Source: Cristatella mucedo
Lineage: Eukaryota > Bryozoa > Phylactolaemata > Cristatellidae
Assembly (NCBI GenBank): GCA_009760855.2
Contig: WPIO01000091.1
Coordinates: forward strand, 1,397,501-1,461,500
DNA length: 64,000 nucleotides
Direction of reading: 5' to 3'
The notes below the pieces were generated by a model. That model was not told the DNA's origin. It saw only the letters and a program-made list of their open reading frames with translations, and ran no database searches. The translations under genes and the position numbers were made by a program. Of this stretch, positions 62,561 through 64,000 are shown in pieces. The stretch's first letter is position 1. The number at the start of each line of letters is the position of its first letter.

Positions 62561-62795
62561 CTTCAAGGTTTTGTCGCTCACTTTTAGTTACTTTCATTCT
62601 ATGGCTCCAGCCTATCTATCAGATATACTACCCCATCAGGCCAAGCATCGTACCACTTGCTTTTCGGAATTCAACAGTCTAGAAATGCCTCGTACAAACC
62701 TTAAATCCTTTGGACAATGTGCATTTAGTTCATATGCTCCCAAAGCCTGGAACTCCCTCTCGACCTGCGTCAGAACATCCCCTGACCCGACCTGA
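62430..62795 (+). pseudogene. L2-like ORF2 C-terminal domain
   Basis: [20 protein letters not shown], then MAPAYLSDILPHQAKHRTTC, NLKSFGQCAFSSYAPKAWNS and a CVRTSPDPT end. It stops where the other copies continue TTFKKNLK, due to a small change at about 62790. This domain is characteristic of L2/CR1-like elements. Confidence 0.9.
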
Positions 62796-63091
62796 TCACA
62801 TTTAAAAGGAACCTAAAAACACACCTATTTAGGACAGCATATAGTGGGTCCCTGTGATTCGTCCTTGATATGCTTATGCGTGCTGACCTTGTGCATGCTG
62901 CCACTAACCACATTTGCATGCTGACCCTGTGCATGTCACCCCTAACCATATTATTCATTTCGTTTGTTTTTCAAGCATGATTTTACTTACCATTCAATTG
63001 CATTTCACTTTACAGCAAATGTAAAGCGCCTAGAGAGAGATTAAGTTCCCTGAGGGCGCTTTATCAAGTGAATTATTATTATTATTATTAT

Positions 63092-63579
63092 GAACTTGTT
63101 GTGTAGATTATTAAAAAACTTAAGAATTGACTTGCTTCAAACACGTAGCACGAATCTTTGACGTATTTCTAGCTAAGCAAATAGCTAGCAGCAGAAATTC
63201 AAATCCCGGCCACGTTAAGTTTAACTTTGACACTTTCTCTTGGCAGTCCATCTAGCCGCCCATGAAGGTACGGAATTCATTCGAAAAAAATAGATTCAGT
63301 AAGTTGTTTGTCGTTAGTACATCACTTAAGTGTAGTACAACTTTTTATGCTCAGATTAGCAGCTTTGTGTAAGTAACAATTAGCGGAATATTGCCTTATA
63401 AAACTAAGCAAAGCGAGGAGTAGAGGCTTAACGTGTCGACACTACGCAGGTAATTTTATTAGTGCAAATGAACCTGTCAATTCTACCAAAATAGTGTCCA
63501 ATGCATGGTGCAAATTATAATTTTAAATACTGCATCGCTGCTTTAGTTATAACAATATGATCTATGATTGCTAAATCCA
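63092..63579. other. Anonymous sequence
   Basis: Nearly 490 bp; no feature is recognised. Confidence 0.4.
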
Positions 63580-64000
63580 CGAGCGAAAAAGTACAGTCAT
63601 TCAGGCAGCAGTTCTTCTTTCCTTAACGACAGCCCTCGTTTCCAGCAGAGTTTCTGCTAGAGAGAGAGATTAATATATAGCACCTTGTTCCCGCATTATT
63701 TTGTTTTGAATAACTTCGCAATACCTAGAGTATGTTATTTTACTAAAGCTGTTGGTGTCTGGGTCGTTATGGAAATAGGCGGCTGGTATTCACGTGACCG
63801 TACCCTTATATTTCGACCAAAGGATCAACCACATAATAAATGGCAGATTTTAAATTCGCTTGCACCCTGGGTAACGTAGTTGGTGACCGATCAGTGTCGA
63901 GAATTCAACCGGCAGCAGACCATGTTTCGCATCAATTTGTTTCTATATATGCGAGGCTGGTAAAGTCGTTTTTGTTAACTCAGTTAATGTATCTATCAGT
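63580..64000 (+). repeat. Dispersed repeat R3 (empty hAT site) joined to a partial R1 copy
   Basis: 63580-63800 aligns with 36350-36560 plus 40098-40125, that is, R3 without the hAT element. 63808-63965 aligns with the R1 segment at 52960-53100 and 54885-55020: CAACCACATAATAAATGGCA, ACCCTGGGTAAC, GATCAGTGTCGAGAATTCAA and CCGGCAGCAGACC. This links R3 and R1 into one larger dispersed repeat. Confidence 0.72.

Larger units (their letters stand above)
61322..63091 (+). mobile_element. L2-like LINE, longest copy in the window (copy 6, 1.77 kb)
   Basis: It begins just upstream of the RT domain (DPIPTLLLLRCIDLLLP), covers RT and the C-terminal domain, and ends with the intact stem-loop (AAAGCGCCTAGAGAGAGATT ... 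GGGCGCTTTATC) and (ATT)n. The endonuclease domain is absent, as in a 5'-truncated insertion. It is the least decayed family member here, but several stops and shifts remain. Confidence 0.94.

Overview
This window is repeat-dominated nuclear DNA from a eukaryote, most likely a metazoan. The evidence is the mix of element families: L2/CR1-like LINEs with ATT-repeat tails, two tRNA-type SINE families, K02A2.6-like Ty3/Gypsy LTR elements, a Tigger (pogo) element and a hAT (Charlie/GTF2IRD2-like) element. There are also long (GA)n, (CA/TG)n and (TA)n tracts and no prokaryotic gene organisation. The phylum cannot be fixed from the sequence; an invertebrate seems likely, but that is inference. No intact host protein gene, tRNA or rRNA gene was recognised. 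Nearly all long open frames are decayed transposon ORFs or by-products of simple repeats.

Layout. 0-4 kb: L2 LINE fragments in otherwise anonymous DNA. 4.15-8.40 kb: a minus-strand Gypsy element (Gypsy-1) with gag, protease, RT, RNase H and integrase remains, both LTRs and a 5-bp target duplication. 8.4-25 kb: mostly anonymous, with LINE tails, SINEs, minisatellites, a CpG-rich open frame at 12.9-13.5 kb and an orphan basic ORF at 15.6 kb. 25.5-26.8 kb: a second LINE family. 28.7-30.6 kb: a Tigger remnant carrying a 16-bp minisatellite in place of most of its catalytic domain. 32.2-33.5 kb: an L2 copy. 36.56-40.10 kb: a hAT element with terminal repeats and 8-bp target duplication, itself carrying a nested MITE.

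40.1-50.9 kb is the most structured part. Degenerate TTTAGGG (plant/algal telomere-type heptamer) arrays, all in one orientation, alternate with copies of an unrelated unit of roughly 0.6 kb. Transposons have nested into this composite: an L2 copy, and a minus-strand LTR element (Gypsy-3) that contains a plus-strand LTR element (Gypsy-2), which contains an L2 tail. 52-55.6 kb is a diverged tandem duplication with a period of about 1.9 kb. Parts of it recur at 63.8 kb and 18.5 kb. 61.3-63.1 kb holds the longest L2 copy.

How the parts relate. SINE2 shares its 3' stem-loop tail with the L2 LINEs and was probably mobilised by them. The hAT element interrupts a dispersed repeat whose unoccupied relative lies at about 63.77 kb, giving an in-window empty site. 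All similarities were judged by eye, so boundaries marked approximate could move by tens of bases.
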